Source: Micromonospora terminaliae (GTDB lineage: Bacteria > Actinomycetota > Actinomycetes > Mycobacteriales > Micromonosporaceae). From it: a DNA stretch of 64,000 bases. The notes under the pieces are model-generated. The model was not told the DNA's origin and did not search any database. It saw only the letters and a program-made list of their open reading frames with translations. Below are positions 10,153 to 19,267 of this stretch, one piece after another. The stretch is taken from assembly GCF_009671205.1 (NCBI RefSeq), contig NZ_CP045309.1:1860001-1924000 (forward strand), given 5' to 3'. The position numbers were made by a program, and so were the translations under genes. Within the stretch, counting starts at the first letter, position 1. The number at the start of each line of letters is the position of its first letter.

Positions 10153-11697
10153 TCAGCGTAGGGCGGCGTGGGCTTCGGTGAGGAAGCGGTCGCGGTCGTC
10201 GCCGTGGGCGATAGCCGCGTTGTAGACGGCGTCGATCGCGGCGGCCAGCGGATCGTCGTTCGCCAGCGCGATCAGGGCGGGAAACGCGGTGGCCTGCTGG
10301 AGCACGTCGGAGACACGACGTGTCCCGGACGCCCTCGCCGGCAGGTGCAGCGTGATGATGGTGTGCGGCACCTCGGGATCGGACAGCAGCCGGTGGAACG
10401 CGGCGCCACCGTTCTGCTCGCTGAAGGGCTGGGGGAGTGGGCGGCCGGCCTCGGCGGCGGCGAGCGCCTCGGCGACCCACCCGATCCGTTCCAGCCCGGC
10501 GACCCGCATCGCGCGGCGAGCCGCCCAGCAGGCTGTCGCGCGCTGGCGGGCGGCGGGCAGGCCGTCGAGGCGGTCGAGCAGCGGGCGGTCGATCCGGGCC
10601 AGGGACCGCGCCTGGCCGAGGAGCCCACGGACCCGATCCGACGGGGGAGCACCGCCCCACTGCTCGGCGTCGCGCGCGGCCTTCCAGCGGCGGGCCTCCT
10701 CGGCTCGCGCGGTCGCCTCGGCGGCCTGCCCGCGCAACGGCTCCATCCACGGGTACGACCCGACGGTGTCGAGCAGGTGCTCCCAGATCACGCCGAGGGC
10801 GAAGGCGTGCCGGCCCAGGACCCCCTCGTGCCGCAGCGTGACGCCGTCGGGGCCGGACGTCAGCCGCACGATGCTCGGCTCGTCGTCGGGCAGCGCGTCC
10901 AGCGGTTGAGGGAAGATCGGCTCGTCGGCGGTGGCCCACGACCACGTGAGCGTCTCGTCGTCGACCCGAGCCAACCGGACCTCCAGGTCACCGGCGGGCA
11001 GCACGCCCTCGGAGATCCCGACCGGCGCGGGCCGGTGGCGGACCACCGTCACCCGGGGCAGGCCGGAGTCGTCCTCGTACGGGTCGGGTGGCAGCGGGGG
11101 CAGGATGGCCGGGCGTTCGGACGGGCGTGGCACCAGGGACAGCATGCCCCACTCGGCGGCCTTCGCCGGCTTCTGCTCCCAGGCACGACCCCCCGGCCCG
11201 GCCAGCACCGTGCGCCACGGTGCCTCCTCGGACACCGCCCAGATGTGCAGCTCGTGCCGCTCGGGCGGGTCGTCGTCGGTGCGTACGGTCTCGTGCAAGC
11301 GGTCGCGCGCGTGCACCCGCACCCGGATCAGCCCGCGCGGAACGGCCACGTCGGTGAGGGCCTCCGCGGTGCCGCCCATCAGGCCGACGACCGACAGCCG
11401 CCCGCTGGGACTCCAGAGGGTCACCTCACTGATCGCGTCCCAACCGGCGTCGACCGCCGATGGAGGCCCGGGCAACACCCGTACCCGTGCCTCGATCCGC
11501 CCGGTATGTATGCCGCAGAAGCCGGTGAACTGATTTGGCCCGCCGAGGTGCAGCAGGTCGTCACCCCGGACGTGGATCCCCATGCCGGATGCACCCGGCA
11601 CAGTGAACACGTCGTACTGGCAGTAACTGACCGGCAGGCGCGCCCAGCCGGTCCCCGATTCCGCAGATCGATGATCCGTACCAGCCAGGTCGTCCAC
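10153..11697 (-). CDS. Hypothetical protein, two-part soluble protein
   Basis: A 514-residue protein that I do not recognise. The N-terminal half (about 20-270) is rich in beta-type segments, starting at WARLPVSYCQYDVFTV and GDDLLHLGGPNQFTG. The C-terminal half is helical, Arg/Ala-rich and charged, with EATARAEEARRWKAARDAEQW near residues 345-365. There is no signal peptide or membrane helix. It ends 18 bases from the convergent kinase-like gene. The start is a GTG with only a weak upstream purine stretch, so the true N-terminus could lie a few codons downstream. It looks like a conserved actinobacterial hypothetical; no function is assigned. Confidence 0.6.
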   Translation of the reverse strand: MDDLAGTDHRSAESGTGWARLPVSYCQYDVFTVPGASGMGIHVRGDDLLHLGGPNQFTGFCGIHTGRIEARVRVLPGPPSAVDAGWDAISEVTLWSPSGRLSVVGLMGGTAEALTDVAVPRGLIRVRVHARDRLHETVRTDDDPPERHELHIWAVSEEAPWRTVLAGPGGRAWEQKPAKAAEWGMLSLVPRPSERPAILPPLPPDPYEDDSGLPRVTVVRHRPAPVGISEGVLPAGDLEVRLARVDDETLTWSWATADEPIFPQPLDALPDDEPSIVRLTSGPDGVTLRHEGVLGRHAFALGVIWEHLLDTVGSYPWMEPLRGQAAEATARAEEARRWKAARDAEQWGGAPPSDRVRGLLGQARSLARIDRPLLDRLDGLPAARQRATACWAARRAMRVAGLERIGWVAEALAAAEAGRPLPQPFSEQNGGAAFHRLLSDPEVPHTIITLHLPARASGTRRVSDVLQQATAFPALIALANDDPLAAAIDAVYNAAIAHGDDRDRFLTEAHAALR

Positions 11698-11841
11698 TCC
11701 GCAATCCTACGACCGTCATGATCTGCTGACCTCGGCTGGATCGATGTCGGCCGGAGTTGTCGTATCCGGGCCGCGTTGTTCGTAGCTGATGTGAGAGGCC
11801 GCCCACGAGGGCGCGGTCGCGACCGAGGGAGATGCCGACCG

Positions 11842-12666
11842 ATGCAGCACCCACTGGCCATGGTCCACCGCATGTTCGAGCTCGTCGAGCCGATCGCCAC
11901 CGTCACCTTCTCCGAGGTGCCGAACGAGGCGTTCCTGGCCTTGGGTATGCGCAACTACTGGGACGGGTACTTCGCGGGCCGGGCCGCACCGCTGGGCCTG
12001 GCGCCGGCCGAGGTGGTGCACGCGGTCTTCTACAACTTCGCCGACGGCGAGGTGGCGCGCCACATCCCGTGGGTCTGGGGGAAGATCACCCCGCAGGAGG
12101 CGATCGCCGTGCGCGAGCGGGGCAGCGCCGCGGCGCTGCGGCAGAGGATCGGGCAGCTCGCCGACTCGCCCGGCCTGGTGCGGGCCGCCGGCCTGGCCAC
12201 CCGGGCAGCGGTCAGTGCGCCGACCGAGGGCCGCGCGCTGTACGCCGGGCTGCGGGCGCTGGACGTGCCCGAGGAGCCGGTGGCCAGGCTCTGGCACGCG
12301 GCGACGCTGCTGCGGGAGCACCGCGGGGACGGCCACAACGCCGCCCTGCTCGCCCACGGCATCGGCGGCACCGAGGCTCACGTCCTGCTCGCGCTGTCCC
12401 TCGGCATGCGGGCCGAGGAGTTCGGCCGGATTCACCACCTGCCCAAGGCGCAGCTCGCCGGTGTCGTCGACGGGTTGCGCCGCCGCGGCCTCGTGGACGC
12501 CGCCGGCGGGTTCACCGACGCCGGCCGCCAGACCAAGGAGCGGATCGAGGCCCTCACCGACGAGCTGGCGGCGCCGGCGTACGACGTGCTCACCGCCGGC
12601 GAGCTCGACGAGTTGATCGCGCTGCTCGAGCCGATCGCCGCCGCGGCACAGGAAGCCGACGACTGA
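11842..12666 (+). CDS. SCO6745-like family protein (winged-helix-like)
   Basis: A 274-residue cytosolic protein beginning MQHPLAMVHRMFELVEPIA. The segments FLALGMRNYWDGYFAGRAAPLG and HAVFYNFADGEVARHIP match what I recall of the actinobacterial SCO6745 family, sometimes labelled SalK. The C-terminal third, LPKAQLAGVVDGLRRRGLVDAAGG, resembles a winged helix of the MarR kind, so a regulatory or sensing role is possible, but no activity is established for the family to my knowledge. The ATG at 11842 follows GAGGGAG; an earlier in-frame ATG at 11776 lacks a ribosome-binding site. It converges on the PPOX protein gene. Confidence 0.75.
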   Translation: MQHPLAMVHRMFELVEPIATVTFSEVPNEAFLALGMRNYWDGYFAGRAAPLGLAPAEVVHAVFYNFADGEVARHIPWVWGKITPQEAIAVRERGSAAALRQRIGQLADSPGLVRAAGLATRAAVSAPTEGRALYAGLRALDVPEEPVARLWHAATLLREHRGDGHNAALLAHGIGGTEAHVLLALSLGMRAEEFGRIHHLPKAQLAGVVDGLRRRGLVDAAGGFTDAGRQTKERIEALTDELAAPAYDVLTAGELDELIALLEPIAAAAQEADD

Positions 12667-12728
12667 GCCGCTCGGTCCCCGTCGGTCGTGCGGGCAGCGG
12701 CCTCGCTGGTTGCCGGGTCGGCGCCGGC

Positions 12729-13148
12729 TCAGCCGATCTGGTTGTTGTCCTTCAGCGCGCCCCACCCGTGCCAGCGGTCGATCTCGATCAGAGCGCTGAC
12801 CCTTCGGCGATCGCGCCGTGGATAGGCCCTTCCGGTGTAGTGCTGGGAGAGCCGGTCGATGTCCGTCAGGTCCTCGTCGTCGCGAAGTTCGACGACTCGC
12901 CCGAGGATCGTGACGTGGGTGTACCAGGCCTGCTCGTCCAGCACCGTCAGGGTGACCCGGGGGTCGTTGCGGAGGTGGCTCAGCCGGCGGCGGCCCTCGT
13001 CCATGTTCACCATGATCCGGCCGTCGTCCCACAGATACCAGGTGGCCGCGGAGACCGGCTGACCGTCGGCTCGGAGTGTGGCCATGACGGCGGGGTTCGG
13101 CTTGCGGAGCATGGTGACCGCAGGTTCGGGCAGGGGCGGCTTCGACAT
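12729..13148 (-). CDS. PPOX-class F420-dependent family protein
   Basis: A 139-residue split-barrel flavin/F420-binding protein. The N-terminal KPNPAVMATLRADGQPVSAATWYLWDDG is the standard first strand pair of pyridoxamine-5'-phosphate-oxidase-like proteins, and the later RRRLSHLRNDPRVTLTVLD stretch is the cofactor-side helix and strand. Actinobacterial members of this size usually bind F420 or FMN and reduce small substrates such as quinones. The ATG at 13148 is preceded by AGGAGGAG, an unusually strong site. It lies 89 bases downstream of a VOC-family gene in the same direction. The substrate is unknown. Confidence 0.85.
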   Translation of the reverse strand: MSKPPLPEPAVTMLRKPNPAVMATLRADGQPVSAATWYLWDDGRIMVNMDEGRRRLSHLRNDPRVTLTVLDEQAWYTHVTILGRVVELRDDEDLTDIDRLSQHYTGRAYPRRDRRRVSALIEIDRWHGWGALKDNNQIG

Positions 13149-13237
13149 GGAACTCCTCCTCGCGACAGCGTGACCTTCCGCAATGTACGCAACCGCCGGG
13201 CCGATCGGCCTTGTTATGGGGTGTTGTGGGCTGTCGG

Positions 13238-13609
13238 TCAGCCGTTGGGGCGTGATGCGATCGCCTGCAGCGACCACTTGTTGCCGTCGGGGTCGCCGAA
13301 GTAGACGAAGTTCCCCCATGGCTGCACGTCGACCTCGCTGGCGTCGACGCCGGCGTCGAGCAGTTGCCGGCGCGCAGCCTCGGCGTCGGCGACCACGACC
13401 TGGATTTCCTGGGTGCCGGGGGTCTTGTCGGTGATGCCGTCGCCGATCACGATGGAGCAGGCGGAGCCGGGTGGTGTCAGCTGGACGAAGCGCAGGCTCT
13501 CGTGCACCCGATGGTCGTGGTCGGCGTTGAAGCCCACCTTCTCGTAGAACGCCTTGGCGCGGTCGACATCGGTCACCGGAACGGGGATGAGTTCAATCTT
13601 CCAGTCCAT
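13238..13609 (-). CDS. VOC family (glyoxalase/bleomycin-resistance-like) protein
   Basis: A 123-residue protein made of two beta-alpha-beta-beta-beta units. The opening IELIPVPVTDVDRAKAFYEKVGF and closing VYFGDPDGNKWSLQ segments are diagnostic of the vicinal oxygen chelate family. Members are metal-dependent isomerases or dioxygenases, or drug-sequestering proteins, in the cytosol. The metal-ligand positions are not obvious enough to tell an enzyme from a binding protein. It lies between the PPOX gene and a LysR gene, all on the minus strand, and may share a transcript with the PPOX gene. Confidence 0.88.
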   Translation of the reverse strand: MDWKIELIPVPVTDVDRAKAFYEKVGFNADHDHRVHESLRFVQLTPPGSACSIVIGDGITDKTPGTQEIQVVVADAEAARRQLLDAGVDASEVDVQPWGNFVYFGDPDGNKWSLQAIASRPNG

Positions 13610-13661
13610 CGCCCCACCGTAGGACGTGGCTACGACACTCGGGGGCCCCAGACCATCCGGC

Positions 13662-14567
13662 TCAGGTCCGGGCTTCGGCCGGGCCGCTCAGCTCGGCCAG
13701 GAAGGCGTCCACGGCGGGCCGTTGCGCCGTGCCGCCGAGGGCGCGGGTGACCGCGAAGATGCGCCGCTCGGTGACCGGCTCGACCAGTGGCTCCACGTGC
13801 ACCCCGGGTGGCACGTGGCGCAGCGCCAGCTCCGGTACCAGTGCGGCGCCCAGCCCGGCCGCGACGAGGTCCAGCGTGAGCGCGAAGTCGACGGAACGGT
13901 GCCGGATGTCCGGCTCGAAGCCGGCGAGCCGGCAGGCGTGCAGTGTGGACCGCAGGCACGGCGTGTGCTCGGCGCTGGCGATCCACGGCACATCGCGCAG
14001 CTCGCTCAGCCGGCCGGTGTGACGGCGCCACCCGACCGGGGTGATGAGGTGCATCGGGTCGGTGGTGACCGGGTGCCGGTCCAGGTCGTCGACCAGCGGC
14101 GCGGGCACGTGGTCGTATTCCTGCAGCACCACCACGTCCAACGTGCCGGAGCGCAGGTCGAGGCGGCTCTGCTGGTCCTCGGCCTCGATCACCCGCACGT
14201 CCAGCTCCGGGTGCTTGGCCCGCGCGCGGGCGGCGGCGGGGGCCACCAGCGCCCCGGCCGCGGACGCGAACGCGCCGACCCGCACCGTGCCGCTGACGCC
14301 GTGGCGGATCGCCGCGAGCCCGGCCACCGCCTGTTCCACCGCCCCCAGCACGGTCTTCGCGTGGCCGGCCAGCACCTCGCCGGCCGGTGTGAGCACGATT
14401 CCGCGCCCGGCCCGCTCGACCAGCTCGTGCCCGGCCTCCCGGGACAGCTGGACGAGCTGCTGGGAGACCGCCGACGGGGTCACGTGCAGGGCCGTTGCGG
14501 CGGCGGTGACGCTGCCGCGCAGCGCGACCTCGTGCAGCACGCGGAGCCGGCGAACATCAAGGTCCAT
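13662..14567 (-). CDS. LysR-family transcriptional regulator
   Basis: A 301-residue regulator. Residues 1-60 hold the winged helix-turn-helix (MDLDVRRLRVLHEVALRGSVTAAA, then HVTPSAVSQQLVQLSREAG), followed by an effector-binding periplasmic-binding-protein fold (FASAAGALVAPAAARARAKHPELDVRVIEAED onwards). It diverges from an EamA-type exporter 72 bases away. The classical LysR arrangement has the regulator control the divergent gene and itself from the shared interval, where a GTAGCC-A-GGCTAC palindrome sits. The inducer is unknown but is probably the exporter substrate, such as an amino acid or related metabolite. Confidence 0.92.
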   Translation of the reverse strand: MDLDVRRLRVLHEVALRGSVTAAATALHVTPSAVSQQLVQLSREAGHELVERAGRGIVLTPAGEVLAGHAKTVLGAVEQAVAGLAAIRHGVSGTVRVGAFASAAGALVAPAAARARAKHPELDVRVIEAEDQQSRLDLRSGTLDVVVLQEYDHVPAPLVDDLDRHPVTTDPMHLITPVGWRRHTGRLSELRDVPWIASAEHTPCLRSTLHACRLAGFEPDIRHRSVDFALTLDLVAAGLGAALVPELALRHVPPGVHVEPLVEPVTERRIFAVTRALGGTAQRPAVDAFLAELSGPAEART

Positions 14568-14580
14568 GTAGCCAGGCTAC
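14568..14580. promoter_or_regulatory. Candidate LysR binding palindrome in the lysR/eamA interval
   Basis: GTAGCC-A-GGCTAC is a perfect 6-bp inverted repeat with a one-base spacer. It abuts the regulator start codon and lies about 60 bases before the exporter start, where a LysR recognition or activation half-site would be expected. The spacing is tighter than the usual T-N11-A LysR box, so the assignment is tentative. Confidence 0.4.
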
Positions 14581-14639
14581 AACAGCGATGAAGAACTTTG
14601 AACTGGTCCTTAAGCGTCCGCTCGGGCAGCGTAGCGGGC

Positions 14640-15563
14640 ATGAAAGCATCGCACCGACTTCTCGCCGTGCTGGTGGCCGCCATCTGGGGCGTCAACTTCG
14701 TCGCCATCGAGATGGGCCTGCGCGACCTGCCGCCGCTCGTGCTCACCGCGCTGCGCTTCGTCGCGGCGGCGCTGCCGCTGGTCTTCCTGGTGCCGCGCCC
14801 CACCGCCCGGCTTCGCTACGTGGTCGCCTACGGGCTGGTGCTCGGTGTCCTGAAGTTCGGCGCGCTGTTCACGGCGCTCGCGGCGGGCATGTCGGCCGGT
14901 CTGGCCTCGCTGGTGCTGCAGGCGCAGGCGCTCATGTCGGTGCTGCTGGCGGCGACGGTGCTGGGCGAGCGGCCGACGCGGGCGCAGGTGGCCGGCGTAC
15001 TGGTCGGATCGGTCGGGATCGGCGTGCTTGCGATCGACAGCGGCGGCCACGCCACGGTGATCGGCTTCGTGCTGACGCTGTTCGCGGCGGCCAGCTGGGC
15101 CGTGGCGAACCTGGTCATGCGAGCCAGCGGCGAGACGCGACCGCTCTCGCTGCTGGTCTGGTCGAGCCTGGTGCCGCCGCTGCCGCTGCTCGGCCTGGCC
15201 GGCGTCGTCGACGGCACGCACGCGGTCCTTGATGCGATCACCGGCCTGTCCTGGCGCGGGCTGCTCGCCGTGGCGTACGTCGCGTACGTGTCGACCCTCG
15301 TCGGCTTCGGTATCTGGAACCGGCTGATCGCCCGGTACTCGATCGCCCGGGTGGCGCCGTTCAGCCTCCTCGTCCCGGTCTTCGGGCTGAGCGCCGCCTG
15401 GCTGCTGCTCGGCGAGCCCGTCGGCCCGACGGAGCTGGCCGCGGGCGCCACCATCCTCGCCGGGCTGGCGCTGGTGGTCCGGCGTTCCACGGCGGACCGC
15501 GGCAACGCCCCAGCTGCCAGCGAGGGCCGGGAGCCCGAGTACGCCCCGGCCGCGACTGCCTGA
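14640..15563 (+). CDS. EamA/DMT-family transporter, probable metabolite exporter
   Basis: A 307-residue inner-membrane protein with about ten hydrophobic helices arranged as two EamA repeats (roughly 5-145 and 150-290). LLAVLVAAIWGVNFVAIEMGL and ALRFVAAALPLVFLVP are typical DMT-superfamily openings, resembling the O-acetylserine/cysteine exporter EamA. It would export amino acids or related metabolites by proton-coupled transport. The ATG at 14640 has only a weak upstream GCGGGC. An upstream in-frame ATG near 14598 lies in the promoter region and is unlikely. A divergent LysR gene suggests substrate-induced expression. Confidence 0.88.
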   Translation: MKASHRLLAVLVAAIWGVNFVAIEMGLRDLPPLVLTALRFVAAALPLVFLVPRPTARLRYVVAYGLVLGVLKFGALFTALAAGMSAGLASLVLQAQALMSVLLAATVLGERPTRAQVAGVLVGSVGIGVLAIDSGGHATVIGFVLTLFAAASWAVANLVMRASGETRPLSLLVWSSLVPPLPLLGLAGVVDGTHAVLDAITGLSWRGLLAVAYVAYVSTLVGFGIWNRLIARYSIARVAPFSLLVPVFGLSAAWLLLGEPVGPTELAAGATILAGLALVVRRSTADRGNAPAASEGREPEYAPAATA

Positions 15564-15602
15564 TCCGCGTCCCAGCGTCGAGGGCTCAGGCGTTGGCGGC
15601 AC

Positions 15603-16079
15603 TCACCGTCGACTGCGTGGCTGCTGCCGGACGTAGGAGGCCGTCGTCACCACGAGCAGCACCGCACCGACGAAGAAGTAGGTGTTGATCCCGAGCCCGG
15701 CCCAGAGCTCAGTCGTCGAGATGTCTTCCGCCCCCACAAAACCGCCGCGGCGGATGCCGGTGGCCATGAGCAGGTTCTCGACCATCCCGGGAATGCCCCG
15801 GACGACGAGGAGCGTGCTGCCGAACCACAGCGGCGTCAGGAGCACCCACCGAGGGACACGTCGTCCCCACGGCCGGACGGTGGCCACCACGACAGCCGTC
15901 CCGACGGCCGCCATGAGGATGAGAACGACGTTGAAGATCACGTACGCCCTCAGGTCCCACGGCCCGTCACCGGTCGGATCGTCACCGGGAAAGAACACCG
16001 CCAGCACGTGGGACACGACGAAGAAGACCAGCCACGCGACCATGCCGTACGCCCACCGAGCGCTGCCGTGAACTCTCAT
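15603..16079 (-). CDS. Small integral membrane protein, hypothetical
   Basis: A 158-residue protein with four predicted membrane helices: WAYGMVAWLVFFVVSHVLAVFF, DLRAYVIFNVVLILMAAVGTAVV, WVLLTPLWFGSTLLVV and LGINTYFFVGAVLLVVTTASYV. The family is not recognised. I chose the ATG at 16079 (MRVHGS). A GTG six codons upstream has the better purine-rich GAGGGGAGG site at somewhat long spacing and is the main alternative. It converges on the exporter gene, with 39 bases between the stops. No regulation is visible. Confidence 0.65.
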   Translation of the reverse strand: MRVHGSARWAYGMVAWLVFFVVSHVLAVFFPGDDPTGDGPWDLRAYVIFNVVLILMAAVGTAVVVATVRPWGRRVPRWVLLTPLWFGSTLLVVRGIPGMVENLLMATGIRRGGFVGAEDISTTELWAGLGINTYFFVGAVLLVVTTASYVRQQPRSRR

Positions 16080-16283
16080 GCCATCAAGATCGTCCACTCG
16101 GACGCCCCGACACCTCCCCTCCTCGAGGGATTCACCTCCCCGCGCGGAAGGAGGCTCGACTTCTCGGGCACACGCGGCCGGTGTCAGGTGAGCCGCAGGT
16201 CGTGCTGTTCGAGGGCGGCCTCGGTGATGTTCAGGGGAGGCCGGGCCGGGCCGGCAAAGCTGTTCGTGTCGGTGTGCGGTGGC

Positions 16284-17156
16284 ATGATGCTCCGCATGAC
16301 CAGCCAGATCGATCTTGCGGCGGCAGCCCGCGAGCACCTACCGGCAGACGTCGCCGACACCTGGTTGTCGCTGCTGCGGCCCGGAATTCGGCTGGTCACC
16401 GCCGACGGCGGCGACGGGCCTGCGATCGGATACCTGGGCGGTGAGCCCGAGCTGCCCGAGGACCTGGCGTGGCCGGTCTGGGAGGGGCACGGGCCGTTGA
16501 GTTTCATCGCGTCCGTCGACTGCGCCGCGCTGCCACGGGTGGCCGGCGAGATGGGGCTGCCGGTCGACGGCCGGCTTCTGTTCTTCTACTTCGACGGCCA
16601 GTACGACGACGCTGAGGCGTTGGTCTTCGCCAGCGATCCGGAGTCCCAGGCCGGTGCCCGCGTCGTGTACGTGCCGGCAGGCCGAGCCGGTGTGCAGCGG
16701 GCGACTCCCGAGGGCATCGAACCCTACAAGCGCATCCCGCTCGCCTCGCGCGCGGTGTCGACGGCACCCTCGTACGACCATCCCGTGCTGCACGACGCGT
16801 TCGGGGCCGGGTTCAGCCGGGCGGCAGAACCGGAGCATCCGCTTCGACGCAGCGAGTTCTGTTCGGCGATCAGCGGTGGCGGGGGCCCGCTGCACCAGCT
16901 CGGCGGCTACGCCTGGCCGGTGCAGGGCGACGTCGAGTACGAGGTCGCGCAGGCGGCACTGGGCGGCAGCGTCGACTGGCAGGACCCGGCACTCGCCTCC
17001 GAGGCCGGCCGATGGCTGCTGCTGGCCCAGTTCGACAGCGACGACAACGCGAACATGATGTGGGGCGACGTCGGCATGCTCTACTGGCTCATCCGGCCCG
17101 ACGACCTCGCCGCCCGTCGATTCGACCGAGCCATGTTCACCTGGCAGTGCTGCTGA
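16284..17156 (+). CDS. DUF1963 (YwqG-like) protein
   Basis: A 290-residue cytosolic protein. YLGGEPELPEDLAWPVWEGHGPLSFIASVDC and GRLLFFYFDGQYD are the hallmark segments of DUF1963, and HQLGGYAWPVQGDVE and LLLAQFDSDDNANMMWGDVGMLYW complete the domain. The family is common in polymorphic-toxin and immunity neighbourhoods and as free-standing proteins; its biochemical role is unclear. The start is one of three nearby ATGs (16284, 16287, 16296), and no strong ribosome-binding site separates them. The next gene, 95 bases on, has the look of a contact-dependent immunity-like protein, so the two may belong together. Confidence 0.75.
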   Translation: MMLRMTSQIDLAAAAREHLPADVADTWLSLLRPGIRLVTADGGDGPAIGYLGGEPELPEDLAWPVWEGHGPLSFIASVDCAALPRVAGEMGLPVDGRLLFFYFDGQYDDAEALVFASDPESQAGARVVYVPAGRAGVQRATPEGIEPYKRIPLASRAVSTAPSYDHPVLHDAFGAGFSRAAEPEHPLRRSEFCSAISGGGGPLHQLGGYAWPVQGDVEYEVAQAALGGSVDWQDPALASEAGRWLLLAQFDSDDNANMMWGDVGMLYWLIRPDDLAARRFDRAMFTWQCC

Positions 17157-17250
17157 CCGCGCTTCGCGGCAGAACCTGTGCACGGTTCCCGGGCACGGTC
17201 GCAGGACCTGGGCCGGCCTCGCCGGTCCGGCCGAGACACCAGGGGTTGCG

Positions 17251-17946
17251 GTGAGTTTTGACCTGTACGTCTGGCACGAGGACCAGCCGATCACTGCGGC
17301 CGAGGCGCGAGCAAAGCTGGAGCGTTGGGCCGACGGTGGGCCGGACCCGTTCGCCGCGCATCCGGCCGTGGGGCGGTTCTACGACGCACTGCTCGACCGC
17401 TTCCCACCGCTGGAGAGCCTCAGCGACGAGGACATCGACCGGCTCGGAGTGTGGAGCATGACCCCCGAGCGTTCCGATGCGATCGTGGCCGTCTCGTGCG
17501 TCTGGTCGCGAGCGGACGAGCTCGGTGCGGCCGTCCTGGCCCTCGCCGTCGAGCACGGCCTGGTGTGCTACGAACCGGGCTACCACGTCGTGAACCCGAA
17601 CGCGCCGGGCTACACAGCGCCCTTCACGCTCTCGTCGGAGAGCTTGCCGACGATGCCCGACCCCGACGACCGCCGATTGGAGTGGATCATGGGCCAGGTC
17701 GGCAGAGACAACGGTTACGTGATTCTCGAACGCGCCGACGGATGGTTCGTCCAGGTCGGCTACGGCGACGCCGGGGGAGTGCCCGACGGGACATACGCAT
17801 TGGAGTATCGGGAAGGTTCCATCGACCGGCACTTCCGCTGCCAGACCACCGACCGTGCGGCGGCCGTGCGGCTCCTGCAGGAGTTCCGAGCCGGTGACGA
17901 GACGTGGAAGCGCCGTCATACGTGGGGGCCGCTGTTCGGCGAGTGA
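17251..17946 (+). CDS. Hypothetical protein with MSFDLYVW opening
   Basis: A 231-residue soluble protein with no signal peptide. It starts at GTG 17251 with the MSFDLYVWHEDQPITAAEA opening, which recurs in actinobacterial hypothetical proteins. The C-terminal part (NGYVILERADGWFVQVGYG, then GTYALEYREGSIDRHFRC) looks like a compact alpha/beta domain of the kind found in immunity proteins, but I cannot name the family. It follows the DUF1963 gene in the same direction and precedes a CapA-like gene. No function is assigned. Confidence 0.6.
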   Translation: MSFDLYVWHEDQPITAAEARAKLERWADGGPDPFAAHPAVGRFYDALLDRFPPLESLSDEDIDRLGVWSMTPERSDAIVAVSCVWSRADELGAAVLALAVEHGLVCYEPGYHVVNPNAPGYTAPFTLSSESLPTMPDPDDRRLEWIMGQVGRDNGYVILERADGWFVQVGYGDAGGVPDGTYALEYREGSIDRHFRCQTTDRAAAVRLLQEFRAGDETWKRRHTWGPLFGE

Positions 17947-18070
17947 GCGCACCGGGGCGGGTCGAGGCGTGCGCGATTCAGCCACTGGGATGCGGCGTCA
18001 CGGCCGGGTTCTGTGGTGGTGGCCGCCGGGGCACCGGTGGTCGCGCGGAGCGCGTACCCTCGGCCGCGTG

Positions 18071-19153
18071 ATGCGCAGGACGGCGCGTTCCGCGCTGGCG
18101 GCGCTGACGGCGGTCGCGATCGGCGTCGGGCCGGCGGGATGCGCCGCCGGACCGACCGGCCCGGCGCCGGTCTGGCACGGGGCCACGTCCGCTCCGGCAC
18201 CGACCGGCACCGCGGCGCCGGACGCGCCGGTCGAGGTACGGCTGGCGTTCGCCGGTGACGTGCACTTCACCGGCCGTACCCTGCGCCTGCTCGACGATCC
18301 GGAGACGGCCTTCGGGCCGATCGCGTCGACGCTGCGCGACGCGGACCTGACCCTGGTCAACCTGGAGACGGCGGTCACCGACCGGGGCGCCCCGCAGCCG
18401 AAGACCTACCATTTCCGGGCGCCGAAGACCGCCTTCGCGGCGCTGCGCGCGGCCGGGGTCGACGCGGTGTCGATCGCCAACAACCACGTCCTCGACTACG
18501 GCCGGCAGGGGCTCGCCGACACCCTCGGCGCCGCCGCGGAAGCCCGGTACCCGGTCTTCGGCGCGGGTCGCGACGCCGAGACGGCGTACGCGCCCTGGCT
18601 CACCACGGTACGAGGGCTGCGGATCGCGGTGCTCGGCATGTCACAGGTGCATGACCTGGCCGGGTCGTGGCGGGCTACGGACACCCGATCAGGGGTGGCG
18701 ATGGCGTTCGATCCCGTGCGGGCCACCGCCGCGGTGCGGTCGGCGCGGGAGCGGGCGGACCTGGTCATCGTCTTCATGCACTGGGGCGTCGAGGGCAGCT
18801 CGTGCCCGACCGGCGAGATGAAGACGTTCGCCGGCAGGCTGTCCGAGGCCGGCGCCGACATCGTGGTCGGTGCGCACGCGCACACGCTGCTGGCCGACGG
18901 CTGGCTCGGCAGGACCTACGTGCACTACGGACTCGGCAACTTCCTCTGGTACGCCAACTCGCACAGCACGGACTCCGGCGTGCTGAAACTGGTCGTCCGC
19001 GGCCGGACGGTGGTGGACAGCCGGTTCGTCCCGGCGACGGTCTCCGCCAGCGGCCAGCCGGTTCCGGCCACCGGGGCCGGCAGACAACGCATCCTCGGCA
19101 AGCTCGCCACCGCCCAGCGGTGCACCGGTCTGGCAACCAAACGCCCGGGATAG
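18071..19153 (+). CDS. CapA family protein, metallophosphatase fold lipoprotein
   Basis: A 360-residue protein of the poly-gamma-glutamate capsule CapA family. LAFAGDVHFTGR supplies the first metal-site residues, and NLETAVTD, IANNHVLDYGRQG, GAHAHTLLAD and YGLGNFLWY supply the later ones. The N-terminus has a hydrophobic stretch ending GPAGC, a near-lipobox that would anchor it outside the membrane. I start at ATG 18071; a GTG precedes it directly. CapA homologues act in poly-gamma-glutamate synthesis, but no capB/capC partners lie here, so a stand-alone surface phosphatase or hydrolase role is as likely. It ends 30 bases from the convergent DUF2809 gene. Confidence 0.82.
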   Translation: MRRTARSALAALTAVAIGVGPAGCAAGPTGPAPVWHGATSAPAPTGTAAPDAPVEVRLAFAGDVHFTGRTLRLLDDPETAFGPIASTLRDADLTLVNLETAVTDRGAPQPKTYHFRAPKTAFAALRAAGVDAVSIANNHVLDYGRQGLADTLGAAAEARYPVFGAGRDAETAYAPWLTTVRGLRIAVLGMSQVHDLAGSWRATDTRSGVAMAFDPVRATAAVRSARERADLVIVFMHWGVEGSSCPTGEMKTFAGRLSEAGADIVVGAHAHTLLADGWLGRTYVHYGLGNFLWYANSHSTDSGVLKLVVRGRTVVDSRFVPATVSASGQPVPATGAGRQRILGKLATAQRCTGLATKRPG

Positions 19154-19267
19154 CGCGGCGGGCGTGGCCCCGCCCGCGAGCGCCTACCGACGGGTGTCGA
19201 GCACGCGGTCCGCCGGTGGGGAGACGGCATGGCTCGGCGGTTGCGGTGTCGCGGGGGCCCGAGCGCG
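19152..19267. repeat. 116-bp repeat, copy A (intact DUF2809 3' end)
   Basis: This stretch spans the last 28 codons of the DUF2809 gene and about 30 bases beyond its stop. It recurs, at roughly 85-90% identity by eye, at 35,493-35,608. Here the copy is part of an intact gene, so this is the likely source locus or the older paralogue. Confidence 0.8.
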